The notes beneath the pieces were generated by a model that was given only the letters and a program-made list of their open reading frames with translations, had not been told where the DNA came from and did not search any database. The translations under genes were made by a program, and so were the position numbers. Positions 16,758 through 25,080 of a stretch of DNA of 64,000 bases are shown here, in pieces. This stretch comes from Oscillospiraceae bacterium (GTDB lineage Bacteria > Bacillota > Clostridia > Oscillospirales > Ruminococcaceae), in NCBI GenBank assembly GCA_015066115.1, contig SVOZ01000002.1, positions 170,260 to 234,259 of the forward strand, given 5' to 3'. The first letter of the stretch is position 1; each line of letters opens with the position of its first letter.

Positions 16758-16790
16758 TAAAAGGCTTGACCAAGAGGGTCAAGCTTTTTT
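16758..16790 (+). terminator. Terminator, AAAAGGCTTG family
   Basis: GCTTGACC / GGTCAAGC perfect stem (16764-16784) followed by TTTTTT. Confidence 0.88.
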
Positions 16791-16796
16791 GTTATA

Positions 16797-16852
16797 TGTA
16801 GGGAACGGATTAATCCGTTCCGTTTGCGGAATGCATAAATGCATTCCCTACA
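16797..16852. repeat. MITE-like double palindrome, 56 bp
   Basis: Terminal inverted repeats TGTAGGGAA (16797-16805) and TTCCCTACA (16844-16852) enclose two perfect-looking palindromes, GGAACGGATTAATCCGTTCC and GGAATGCATAAATGCATTCC. It lies between the hairpin at 16758 and the spoVAC stop. It carries no gene. It looks like a dispersed non-coding repeat of Clostridia, but only this copy is in the window. Confidence 0.65.
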
Positions 16853-16853
16853 A

Positions 16854-17300
16854 TTAAAACAATGTGGTTATATAGTAAATCACTCCGTAAATAACGCTCG
16901 CGACTACGCCGTAGACGATGACGGGGCCGGCGATTACAAACATTTTAGCGCCGAGGCCTAAAACAAAGCCCTCGGTTTTAAACTCAACGGCGGGCGAGGC
17001 GATGGAATTTGCAAAGCCTGTTATTGGAACGAGTGTGCCTGCGCCTGCGTGGGTGGCGAGCTTGTCATAAAGCCCGAAGCCTGTAAACAGGGCGCTTAAA
17101 AATACAAGGGTTACAGAGGCGAGCGGCATCGCAACCTCCTGAGACAGTCCGAGAGAGCTATAAATCTCAATAAAGCTCTGTCCCAATGCACAGATGAGGC
17201 CACCTATAACATACGCCCAGATGCAGTCCTTTAAAATGGGTGATTTGGGCGAGTAGGACTCGCTCATTTTTTTATATTCGCTTGCGCTTGGAAATTTCAT
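16854..17300 (-). CDS. spoVAC: Stage V sporulation protein AC
   Basis: Membrane part of the SpoVA channel that moves Ca-dipicolinate into and out of the spore. It has 148 residues with several hydrophobic segments and the family stretch ILKDCIWAYVIGGLICALGQ (about 27-46), then FGLYDKLATHAGAGT, PITGFANSI and TEGFVLGLGAKMF. The start is ATG at 17300; the TTG at 17309 overlaps the AAAGG ribosome site. Unlike most genomes, spoVAD and spoVAE are not next to it, so it may be a paralogue or a moved gene. It is the only sporulation gene in the window. Confidence 0.88.
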   Translation of the reverse strand: MKFPSASEYKKMSESYSPKSPILKDCIWAYVIGGLICALGQSFIEIYSSLGLSQEVAMPLASVTLVFLSALFTGFGLYDKLATHAGAGTLVPITGFANSIASPAVEFKTEGFVLGLGAKMFVIAGPVIVYGVVASVIYGVIYYITTLF

Positions 17301-17381
17301 TTTATTCAAACCTTTTCTTTCTTTTTCTTTGCTTAGTTTGCCTGTCTTTTTTTAGATTATGTAAAGCAAAAATCTTTTTTC

Positions 17382-17410
17382 TTTACATTACAAAAGTATT
17401 TTGCTATAAT
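17382..17410 (+). promoter_or_regulatory. Promoter of the solute-binding lipoprotein gene
   Basis: -35 TTTACA (17382-17387), 17-bp spacer, -10 TATAAT (17405-17410). Confidence 0.7.
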
Positions 17411-17445
17411 TTTTTTATACTATTAAGAAAAGGGAGGGATTTAGG

Positions 17446-19056
17446 TTGCAATTTCGTAAGGCTTTTACGAAGCTCATTTGTGTTTTACTGACTGCGATTA
17501 TTTTCTGCATCTGTTTTTCGTCCTGCCGAGGCGGAAGCGGAAAAAGCATAAACTGGCTTCTTAATTCCTCTCCGCGCAATCTTGACCCTCAGACTGCCAG
17601 CCTTGACAGCGAGCTGCTTATAATAAAAAACTGCTTTTCGGGTCTTTTTGAAAAAGGTGCCAACGGCGAGCTTTACTCCTCCTTTGTGAAGCACTATGAC
17701 GTTTCGGAAAGCGGAAAAAGATACGTTTTTCACCTCTATGACGACAAAATGTGGAGCATTTACAGAGGCAGAAAGGCCGAAGCTTACGCCCCTGTTACCG
17801 CGCGCGACTTTGAATTTGCAATAAAGCGCCTTTTTTCCGATAATCCCGAGGCCGATGTTATGCGGGTGCTGTCGGACATAAAAAATGCCGACAAGGTTCT
17901 CGCGGGCGGCAACACCTCGCTTTTGGGGGTTTCCTGCCCCGACGATCTTACTCTTACGATCGACCTCAAAGAAAAAAATCCTGCCCTGCTTGAAGCCTTT
18001 ACAAGCCATCAGCTTTTTCCCTGCAACGAGGAGTTTTTTAACTCCACCTCGGGCAGATATGGGCTTTCGGGTGACCTTTTGATTTTTAACGGCAGCTTTT
18101 GCATAAGTGCCTGGGGAGAGTCTTCGGTGCGGCTTTTAAAAAATCCGCAAAGTCCTCAAAAGGTTTCCGCCGCAGGTGTAACCCTTTATCTTCCCAAATC
18201 AACGCGCGAGGCGGTTTCCCTTTTAAAAGAGGGTGACATTGACGCCTCTTTGCTTGACTACAGCAAAATGGATTCTCTCTCAGCCTCGGGCAATTTTAAT
18301 GTGAGCAGAAAAACCTCTGCAGTTTGGGCGCTTGTTTTTAATGAGAGCGATGCGCTCTGGCAAAATTCTTCCCTTCGCTCAGCCGTTCTTTACTGCACAG
18401 ACAGGGCGGTTTTTGAAGGCGGCGAACATTTACAGCCTGCCAACAGGCTTATTTCAGACACAGCAACCCTGTTTTCGGAAAACTACACCGCGCTTACAGA
18501 CAACACAAAGGCCGCTGATTATAACCCCGAAAAAGCAAAGGGACTTTACAGCGCGGCGCTTTCGGAGCTTGAAATGCACAAGATCTACAACACAGAAGTG
18601 CTTGTGCCCGATATAGAGCTTTGCAAAAGCAGTTTTTCGGCTTTAAATCAGGTTTTCCAGCGCGAGCTTTCGCTCTATTTTTCGCCCGAATATCTTTCAG
18701 AGGAAGCGGTTTTAAAAAAGGTTAAAAGCGGCGATTTTTCGGCGGCGCTTGTTCCTCTTTATATAACCGCAGACACCCCCTCTTCCTCTCTCGAATTTTT
18801 TTCAAAAACCTCTCCCCTTTGCATTTTGCCGATAACAAATGCCGCCTATGCCGACAATTTCAGCAAGGCACAAGCTCTGTCAACTGCGGCGCAGGCCGCC
18901 GATAGCTATGCAAAAGCCGAGCAGGCTTTGTACGACAGCGCGCTTATAAACCCGCTGTTTTTTGAGAGCAGTTATTTTGTTTCATCAAAATCGGTTTCGG
19001 GCTTTTCGCAGGATATTTACGGAAGCGTTCTATTTAAAGATGTTATAAAAAAATAA
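17446..19056 (+). CDS. Peptide ABC transporter substrate-binding lipoprotein (family 5)
   Basis: OppA/DppA-like extracytoplasmic solute-binding protein of 536 residues. The start is TTG at 17446 with GGGAGGG 7-8 bases upstream. The signal peptide has a lipobox CFSSC (cysteine at about 27). The SBP_bac_5 pattern is seen in NSSPRNLDPQTASLDSELLI, then GLFEKGANGELYSSFVKHYD and VTARDFEFAIKRLF. No permease or ATPase gene is adjacent, so it is an orphan that must share another transporter. It is convergent with aroF across an inverted-repeat element. Confidence 0.85.
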   Translation: MQFRKAFTKLICVLLTAIIFCICFSSCRGGSGKSINWLLNSSPRNLDPQTASLDSELLIIKNCFSGLFEKGANGELYSSFVKHYDVSESGKRYVFHLYDDKMWSIYRGRKAEAYAPVTARDFEFAIKRLFSDNPEADVMRVLSDIKNADKVLAGGNTSLLGVSCPDDLTLTIDLKEKNPALLEAFTSHQLFPCNEEFFNSTSGRYGLSGDLLIFNGSFCISAWGESSVRLLKNPQSPQKVSAAGVTLYLPKSTREAVSLLKEGDIDASLLDYSKMDSLSASGNFNVSRKTSAVWALVFNESDALWQNSSLRSAVLYCTDRAVFEGGEHLQPANRLISDTATLFSENYTALTDNTKAADYNPEKAKGLYSAALSELEMHKIYNTEVLVPDIELCKSSFSALNQVFQRELSLYFSPEYLSEEAVLKKVKSGDFSAALVPLYITADTPSSSLEFFSKTSPLCILPITNAAYADNFSKAQALSTAAQAADSYAKAEQALYDSALINPLFFESSYFVSSKSVSGFSQDIYGSVLFKDVIKK

Positions 19057-19196
19057 AAGGCTCCCTTGTGCAAAGGGAGCTGGATTTTTGCAAAGCAAAA
19101 AGACTGAGGGATTGTTTTAAGCTGCGTCGATCTCGTTTCTTCAATCCTTCCGTCATCCTTCGAATGCCACCCTCCTTTACACAAGGAGGGCTTTTT
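19057..19196. repeat. Inverted-repeat element with an outward terminator at each end
   Basis: The left end GGCTCCCTTGTGCAAAGGGAGC and right end CCCTCCTTTACACAAGGAGGG are near mirror images, separated by about 90 bp with GACTGAGGGATTG facing CAATCCTTCCGTC. The left hairpin is followed by TTTTATTTTTTT on the minus strand; the right hairpin is followed by TTTTT on the plus strand. It resembles a repeat seen between genes in Faecalibacterium-type genomes. It sits between convergent genes and can end both transcripts. Confidence 0.7.
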
Positions 19197-19224
19197 GTTT
19201 ATATGCTTTTCTTATTATCAAATT

Positions 19225-20253
19225 TTACATTTTTTCAGCAAGCTCTAAGATGAGCTTTTCGGTTTTTTCCCAGCCTAAGCAGGGGTCGGTGATGGATTTG
19301 CCGTAAATATGCTCACCGATGCCCTGTGCGCCGTCCTCAATATAGCTTTCGATCATAAGACCTTTAACAAGCTTCTTTATATCGGGGTTTACCTTGCGGC
19401 TGTAAACGACTTCGTTTGAAATTCTTATCTGCTCCAAGAATTTCTTGCCCGAATTTGCGTGGTTGGTGTCAACTATTGCCGAGGGGTTTTTAAGGCCGGA
19501 TTTATCATAAAGCTCACAAAGCTTTAAAAGGTCCTCATAGTGATAGTTGGAAACATTTTTGCCTGCAAAATCGGTGTAGCCGCGAAGGATTGCATGGGCA
19601 CACTCATTGCCTGCGCTTTCGACCTCCCAGCCTCTGTAAATAAATGTGTGAGAGCTTTGCGCCGCCTTTATGGCGTTCATCATAATGGTAAGGTCGCCGC
19701 TGGTGGGGTTTTTAAGTCCCGCAGGAATATCAAGTCCGCTTGCGGTCAGTCTATGCTGCTGATCCTCAACAGATCTGGCGCCTACCGCGATATAGGAAAG
19801 CAGGTCGGAAAGGTAACGGTGATTTTCGGGGTAGAGCATTTCGTCGGCGCAGGTAAAGCAGTAGTCGCGCAGGGCGGATGCATGAACCTCACGTATGGCA
19901 AGAATTCCTTTTAGCATATCGGGCTTTTCATCGGGGTTTGGCTGATGAAGCATTCCCTTGTAGCCCTCGCCGGTTGTTCTTGGCTTGTTTGTGTAAATTC
20001 TCGGAATAATAATAATTTTATCCTTAACCTTATCCTCAACAAGACGCAGGCGGGAGATATAATCGAGCACAGAGTCAAAATTATCTGCCGAGCAGGGACC
20101 GATAATAAGCAAAAACTTATCGCTTTCGCCCTTAAAAACAGCCTTTATCTGCTCGTCGCGCGCTCTTTTAACCTCCGCCATTTTTTCTGTAAGTGGGTAC
20201 TGCTCCTTAATCTCCTTAGGAATAGGAAGTTTTCTGTGAAATTGCATATTCAT
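19225..20253 (-). CDS. aroF: 3-Deoxy-7-phosphoheptulonate synthase (DAHP synthase, type I)
   Basis: First step of the shikimate pathway: phosphoenolpyruvate plus erythrose 4-phosphate. It has 342 residues of the E. coli AroFGH type: the GPCSAD motif (about 53-58), RIYTNKPRTT (about 85-94), GARSVEDQQHR (about 147-157) and the metal region DTNHANSGK. It is the last gene of the aromatic operon, 6 bases after tyrA. Having the committed first enzyme at the distal end means that the attenuator at 28410-28459 controls pathway entry as well as the branch to Phe and Tyr. No fused chorismate mutase domain is present. Confidence 0.96.
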   Translation of the reverse strand: MNMQFHRKLPIPKEIKEQYPLTEKMAEVKRARDEQIKAVFKGESDKFLLIIGPCSADNFDSVLDYISRLRLVEDKVKDKIIIIPRIYTNKPRTTGEGYKGMLHQPNPDEKPDMLKGILAIREVHASALRDYCFTCADEMLYPENHRYLSDLLSYIAVGARSVEDQQHRLTASGLDIPAGLKNPTSGDLTIMMNAIKAAQSSHTFIYRGWEVESAGNECAHAILRGYTDFAGKNVSNYHYEDLLKLCELYDKSGLKNPSAIVDTNHANSGKKFLEQIRISNEVVYSRKVNPDIKKLVKGLMIESYIEDGAQGIGEHIYGKSITDPCLGWEKTEKLILELAEKM

Positions 20254-20259
20254 AGTGCA

Positions 20260-21120
20260 TTAGTCCTTTTTATCAAAATTTCTGCGGCGCTCTGAGGAGA
20301 TACGCATCATACTGCGCATTTCCTCGCGGTCGTTATTCTTAACACAGTTGTAAAGCCTTTCAAATGTTGTTTTATAAGCATCCATCTGAGAAAGCAGGGT
20401 TTGGCGATTTGCCAAAAAAAGTTCGCTCCACATCTCATCGTTTATGTTGGCAATTCGGGTAAGATCCCTAAACGAGTCACCTGTGTATCTTAAAAGATTG
20501 GGGTCGTCGCTTGCGCACATAAGCGAAACGGCGATGCAGTGGGTAAGCTGGGAAAGGAAGGCTATCATTTCGTCGTGTCGCTCAGGCGGCAGCACCGAAA
20601 CATCTGCAAAGCCAAGCTCCTGACCAAGACTTTTGCAAAGCTCTATTGCCGAGTAGCTGTTTTTCTCGGTGGGAACAACGATATAGTTTGCACCCCTAAA
20701 AATGCTGTCGTCGCTATTCTCTACTCCGAAAACCTCTCTACCTGCCATAGGGTGAGCGGCAATGAACTCAACGCCCTCAGGGAGAAGCGACTGCACCTCA
20801 TAAACAACACAGCCCTTGACACCCGTTACATCGGTGACAACCGTTCCCTTTTTAATAAGGTGACCGTTTTGCTTTATCCAGTCTATAAAAATATGCGGAT
20901 AGAGCGCAAAAACTATGATATCGGCAGAGGCGATAAGCTCTGCATCCACCTTAGTTGTGCCCCTGTCAATAAGATTATGCTCAACTGCATAGTCTATTGA
21001 CTCTTTTCTTATATCTATTGCAGAAACATCATAGCCTTTTTTCTTAAGCGCCATTGCGTAGCATCCGCCGAGAAGTCCGAGCCCGACTATCAGTATTTTT
21101 TTTGAACTGTCAATTATCAT
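20260..21120 (-). CDS. tyrA: Prephenate dehydrogenase
   Basis: Oxidises prephenate to 4-hydroxyphenylpyruvate on the tyrosine branch. It has 286 residues: an N-terminal Rossmann motif ILIVGLGLLGGCYA (about 9-22) and the core AAHPMAGREVFGVENSD, where the conserved histidine and GxE region lie. No ACT domain is present, so tyrosine feedback is not obvious. The start ATG at 21120 overlaps the end of aroA by 11 bases (frame-shifted), which indicates translational coupling. Confidence 0.95.
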   Translation of the reverse strand: MIIDSSKKILIVGLGLLGGCYAMALKKKGYDVSAIDIRKESIDYAVEHNLIDRGTTKVDAELIASADIIVFALYPHIFIDWIKQNGHLIKKGTVVTDVTGVKGCVVYEVQSLLPEGVEFIAAHPMAGREVFGVENSDDSIFRGANYIVVPTEKNSYSAIELCKSLGQELGFADVSVLPPERHDEMIAFLSQLTHCIAVSLMCASDDPNLLRYTGDSFRDLTRIANINDEMWSELFLANRQTLLSQMDAYKTTFERLYNCVKNNDREEMRSMMRISSERRRNFDKKD

Positions 21121-22318
21121 ACATTTCCATTCCTATTCCAAGGTTTTTTATTTTTTCAAAGAAGTCGGGGAAGCTTTTTTTAACCGCCTCGGCCCCCGAA
21201 ATTTCTCCGCCCGTTTTTGAAAGCAAAAGCGAAAGCGCCATAACTATTCTATGGTCGTTATGACCGCAAAGCCTTTGTGTCGGCGATAAGAGGGTGCCTT
21301 TTTTTATTTTAACGCTGTTTTCATAAATTTCGCTGTCTATGCCGATTTTTAAAAGCTCCTTGCGCATAGCCTCTGCTCTGTCGCTTTCCTTGATTTTGAG
21401 CCTTGCCGTTCCTGTGAAATCGGCTCCGCCGCAAAAGGCGGAAAGCGCAAACATAACGGGAGCCAAATCGGGGCAATCAGACAGGTCAAAACTCTTTTCG
21501 CCTTTTAAAAGGGCTTTGTACATATCCTTATACACCCTGTCGCCCTGAAGGCTGTTTTGAGAGAGCCCCGTGACCTTAACTTTGCCGCCAAGCAGGTTAA
21601 AACCATCTAAAAACGCCGCATTTGACATATCGCCCTCAACGGCATACTCGGCGCACTTATAGCTCTGCGAGCCTTTTATATAAAAGACATTGTCTTTTCT
21701 CTCAATTTCTATTCCAAAGGAATTTAGCGCGCTTAAGGTCAGGTCTACATAGGATGCGCTTTCAAACTTGCCTGTCACTAAAAGTGTGCTGTCGCCATCT
21801 AAAAGAGGAAGGGCAAACAAAAGTCCTGAAATGAACTGGCTTGAAATGTCACCCGCGACGCTGTATTCTCCGCTGTGAAGCCTGCCGCAAACCGTAACGC
21901 TGTCGGCATTTTTATAAAAGTCTATCCCCTGCTCTTTGCAGATTTCTTCATAAACCGAAAGCGGTCTTTCAAAAAGACGACTGCTTCCCGTAAGGGTTAT
22001 TTTTTTGCCCGAAAGCATACAAAGCGGCAACAAAAATCTTAGCGTGCTTCCGCTCTCACAGCAATAAAGGCTCGCGTTTTCCTTAACATTAAAGGGGTCA
22101 AGCCCGCCGATAACGAGGCCATTTTGGGTATTTTCAGCTTGTGCGCCAAGCGCCTTTAGGCAGCCGAGAGTTGCCTTTATGTCCTCGGACTGTGCAAGAT
22201 TTAAAACACGGCTTTGCTTTGATAGCGCGCCGCAGATAAGAGCTCTGTGAGCCATGCTTTTAGAGGGCGGCACCGCCACCTTTCCGTTTGCAAGAGACTT
22301 AAAAATCTTAACAACCAT
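21110..22318 (-). CDS. aroA: 3-Phosphoshikimate 1-carboxyvinyltransferase (EPSP synthase)
   Basis: Joins shikimate 3-phosphate and phosphoenolpyruvate. It has 402 residues: VPPSKSMAHRALI (about 17-29) with the substrate lysine, GSTLRFLLPL, GDISSQFISGLLFALPLL and, near the C-terminus, RLKIKESDRAEAMRKEL and GHNDHRIVMALSLL. Slightly shorter than the E. coli enzyme (427). It begins 2 bases after the aroQ stop and overlaps tyrA. Confidence 0.97.
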   Translation of the reverse strand: MVVKIFKSLANGKVAVPPSKSMAHRALICGALSKQSRVLNLAQSEDIKATLGCLKALGAQAENTQNGLVIGGLDPFNVKENASLYCCESGSTLRFLLPLCMLSGKKITLTGSSRLFERPLSVYEEICKEQGIDFYKNADSVTVCGRLHSGEYSVAGDISSQFISGLLFALPLLDGDSTLLVTGKFESASYVDLTLSALNSFGIEIERKDNVFYIKGSQSYKCAEYAVEGDMSNAAFLDGFNLLGGKVKVTGLSQNSLQGDRVYKDMYKALLKGEKSFDLSDCPDLAPVMFALSAFCGGADFTGTARLKIKESDRAEAMRKELLKIGIDSEIYENSVKIKKGTLLSPTQRLCGHNDHRIVMALSLLLSKTGGEISGAEAVKKSFPDFFEKIKNLGIGMEMYDN

Positions 22319-22320
22319 AT

Positions 22321-22755
22321 TTATTCTCCTGCCGTTTTAACAAGATAGTCAATAGCCTCAAGGTAGCCCAAAAAGCCGTGACCTGCTATTGTTTTTTTGC
22401 AATAAGACCTTACAAAGCTTATCTGACGAAAATCCTCGCGCTGTGACACATCAGAAATGTGCACCTCGACCGCAGGGATATTTACAGCCTTAAGCGCATC
22501 CAAAATGGCAACGCTTGTGTGGGTGTAGGCGGCAGGGTTTATAACTATGCCGTCTGTCTTATTAATCGCCTCTTGAATTTTATCAACGATGCAGCCTTCA
22601 TGGTTAGACTGAAAGATCTCGGTTTCAACCCCGATTTTTTCAGCGTGCTCAGAGATAAGTCGGCAAAGTCCCTCATAGGTATCACTGCCGTAAATATCGG
22701 GCTCGCGGATGCCGAGCATGTTAAGATTAGGGCCGTTAATGACAAGTATTTTCAT
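22321..22755 (-). CDS. aroQ: 3-Dehydroquinate dehydratase, type II
   Basis: Dehydrates 3-dehydroquinate in the shikimate pathway. The 144-residue size and the motifs VINGPNLNMLGIREP (N-terminus), QSNHEGCIVDKI, INPAAYTHTSVAI and VEVHISD mark the dodecameric type II enzyme, not the Schiff-base type I. Its start lies inside the end of the aroEK gene (20-base overlap), so translation is probably coupled. Confidence 0.97.
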   Translation of the reverse strand: MKILVINGPNLNMLGIREPDIYGSDTYEGLCRLISEHAEKIGVETEIFQSNHEGCIVDKIQEAINKTDGIVINPAAYTHTSVAILDALKAVNIPAVEVHISDVSQREDFRQISFVRSYCKKTIAGHGFLGYLEAIDYLVKTAGE

Positions 22756-23989
22756 TTAAAAAATCCTCTTTTATCATTGTAACATTTTTTGCGATATTCT
22801 CGCTTGGAGTGATTCTTTTATGACAGCTTTTGCAATAAATCGAGTATCGCTCCTTGTATCTCTTTTCAAGATCTGCGCGACTGCTTGAAAGTGGGCGGTC
22901 AGCAGTTGCCGTTAAGAAGGAAAGCGGTCTGTCTATAAAATATATCCTGCCGTTTTGGGATAAAAGGCGGACATTTTCCTCTTTTAAAACCGCTCCGCCG
23001 CCCGTTGCTATAACCGTGTGCTGAAGCTTAGCGGCTTCTAAAACCGCCTGGGACTCAATTTCTCTAAAGCCCTTTTCGCCGCGTTCTGAGAAGATCTCGG
23101 GAATGCTCTTTCCGGCCGTTTTAACTATAAGCTCGTCTGTGTCCACAAACTGCATATTAAGCTCTGTGGCAAGCCTTTTGCCTATTGTGGATTTTCCACA
23201 GGCCGGCATTCCGATAAGAACCAAATTCTGCTTGCCTGCAAGCATTTGTTTATAAATCTCATCCGTTTTGCTTTTGTCAACCTCACAGCCTGTAAACTTT
23301 TCGGCGGCGTAAACTGCCTGAGACACAAGCATATAAAGTCCGCCTGTCGCCTTGATGCCTCTTTTTTTAGCATTGCAGACAAGAAGCGAATTAAGGGGAT
23401 TGTAAACCGCGTCAACCACGCCCGAAAGGAAGGGGAAACTTTCTATCTCAACTGCCGATGCATTTATGTTAGGGTACATTCCGCAGGGAGTGGTGTTTAT
23501 AATTATCTCGGCATCGCTATGGTTTTTTTGCGCATCCTCATAAGAGATGCAATTGTCCTTAGCGCTTCTTGAAACCCTTAAAATCTCGCTCGCCTCAAGA
23601 CTCTCTGCAACTGCACAGGCGGTCTTAGATGTGCCGCCGCTTCCGAGAATTAACACCTTTTTATTTTTAAGAGAAATATTATTTTTTAAAATCAGCTCGC
23701 GAAGCCCCAAAAAATCGGTGTTATAGCCGTAGAGCCTGCCGTTTTTATTGACAACTGTGTTTACTGCACCGATCTTCTCAGCCATCGGATCAATATAATC
23801 AAGATGCTTTATAACCCGCTCCTTATAAGGAATGGTTACATTTATAGCTTTAAACTCTCTTTTTGTCATAAACTCATCGAGCTTATCGGGCGCTATTTCA
23901 CAAATTTCGTAATTATAATCAAAAAGCTTTGCGTGAATTTCTTTAGAAAAGCTATGCGAAAGCTTTTCGCCGATTATCCCGTACATCAT
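22736..23989 (-). CDS. aroEK: Bifunctional shikimate dehydrogenase / shikimate kinase
   Basis: A fusion of two consecutive pathway steps. Residues 1 to about 255 are shikimate dehydrogenase: GEKLSHSFSKEIH, NVTIPYKE with the catalytic lysine, GAVNTVV and the NADP motif LGSGGTSKTA. Residues about 256-417 are shikimate kinase: Walker A GMPACGKSTIGKRLA, DTDELI and the IATGGGAVL motif. The kinase C-terminus has cysteines in CKSCHK. The order reductase-kinase in one chain is uncommon. It starts ATG at 23989, overlapping the aroC stop (ATGA). Confidence 0.95.
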   Translation of the reverse strand: MMYGIIGEKLSHSFSKEIHAKLFDYNYEICEIAPDKLDEFMTKREFKAINVTIPYKERVIKHLDYIDPMAEKIGAVNTVVNKNGRLYGYNTDFLGLRELILKNNISLKNKKVLILGSGGTSKTACAVAESLEASEILRVSRSAKDNCISYEDAQKNHSDAEIIINTTPCGMYPNINASAVEIESFPFLSGVVDAVYNPLNSLLVCNAKKRGIKATGGLYMLVSQAVYAAEKFTGCEVDKSKTDEIYKQMLAGKQNLVLIGMPACGKSTIGKRLATELNMQFVDTDELIVKTAGKSIPEIFSERGEKGFREIESQAVLEAAKLQHTVIATGGGAVLKEENVRLLSQNGRIYFIDRPLSFLTATADRPLSSSRADLEKRYKERYSIYCKSCHKRITPSENIAKNVTMIKEDFLNENTCH

Positions 23990-25080
23990 TTTTCACCCAG
24001 CCAATCTGTTCCAAAGCGAGAGGCGAGCATATCGCTAAGTGTTATAGCGGTTACGCAGTCGATAACGGTGCGCGCTCTGTGAACTATGCAGGGATCGTGT
24101 CTGCCGGCGGCCGCAAGGGTGGTGTCGCATTTATTTTTAAAATCGACCGTTTGCTGCTCTGCCATAAGTGTAGGTGTGGGACGGACGGCACATCTGAAAA
24201 CAATCGGCATACCGTTTGTAATGCCGCCGTTTATGCCGCCGCTGTTGTTGGTTTTGGTCTTTATGCACTCGCCGTCCATATAAAATGGGTCATTTGCCTG
24301 CGAGCCGCGCATTTTTGAAATGGCAAATCCGGCTCCGAACTCAACTCCCTTAATTGCAGGAACCGAGAAAAGCGCGTGCGACAAAAGACTCTCAGTGCTG
24401 TCAAACCAAGGCTCTCCGACTCCAGTCGGCATACCGACAACGGCAGTTTCCAGCACGCCGCCGATGCTGTCGCCCTCGTTTTTGGCGTCTGTTATCTCGC
24501 TTATCATAGCGTTTACCATAGAGTCGTCAAGCACTGCAAAGTCCATATTAGAAAGCTTTGTAATATCGCTGTCAAGGTCGCCAAATTCGCGGTCTGACAC
24601 CTCGCCTATGCTCTTAATATGGGTTGCTATGTATATTCCCTTTTTGTTTAAGGCAGAGAGCAAAATGGCTCCTGCGGCGCAAAGAGCCGCGGTTATTCTA
24701 CCGCTGAAATGTCCGCCGCCGCGCGCATCCTCAAAGCCATGATATTTGCAATAGGCTGTGTAATCGGCGTGCGAGGGGCGAGCTACAGAGCGCATGGCGC
24801 TGTAATCACCCGAGCGTGTGTCTGTGTTGGGAATAACTATGCAGATTGGAGTTCCTGTGGTTTTACCATAAAAAACTCCGCTTACTATCTCAAAATTATC
24901 GGGTTCTCTTCTCGCCGTTGAAATAGCTCCGACAGGGCGGCGGCGAGCGAGAATATTTTTAATAAACTCCTCGTCAACCTCAATTCCCGGCGCAAGCCCA
25001 TCCAAAACCGCGCCTATCGCTTTTCCGTGACTTTCTCCAAACAGGGTTACCGAAATGCTGTTACCAAAGGTGTTCTTCAT
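23986..25080 (-). CDS. aroC: Chorismate synthase
   Basis: Makes chorismate from EPSP with reduced FMN. It has 364 residues: GESHGKAIGAVLDG, RRPVGAISTARREPD, ARPSHADYTAYCKY, ARGGGHFSGR and, at the C-terminus, GRHDPCIVHRA. It overlaps the aroB stop by 4 bases and the aroEK start by 4 bases. Confidence 0.97.
   Translation of the reverse strand: MKNTFGNSISVTLFGESHGKAIGAVLDGLAPGIEVDEEFIKNILARRRPVGAISTARREPDNFEIVSGVFYGKTTGTPICIVIPNTDTRSGDYSAMRSVARPSHADYTAYCKYHGFEDARGGGHFSGRITAALCAAGAILLSALNKKGIYIATHIKSIGEVSDREFGDLDSDITKLSNMDFAVLDDSMVNAMISEITDAKNEGDSIGGVLETAVVGMPTGVGEPWFDSTESLLSHALFSVPAIKGVEFGAGFAISKMRGSQANDPFYMDGECIKTKTNNSGGINGGITNGMPIVFRCAVRPTPTLMAEQQTVDFKNKCDTTLAAAGRHDPCIVHRARTVIDCVTAITLSDMLASRFGTDWLGEK

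Noticed and set aside
17301..17491. Plus-strand frame of 83 codons before the solute-binding gene
   Set aside because: Low-complexity, no ribosome site, and it overlaps the promoter and ribosome site of the real gene.
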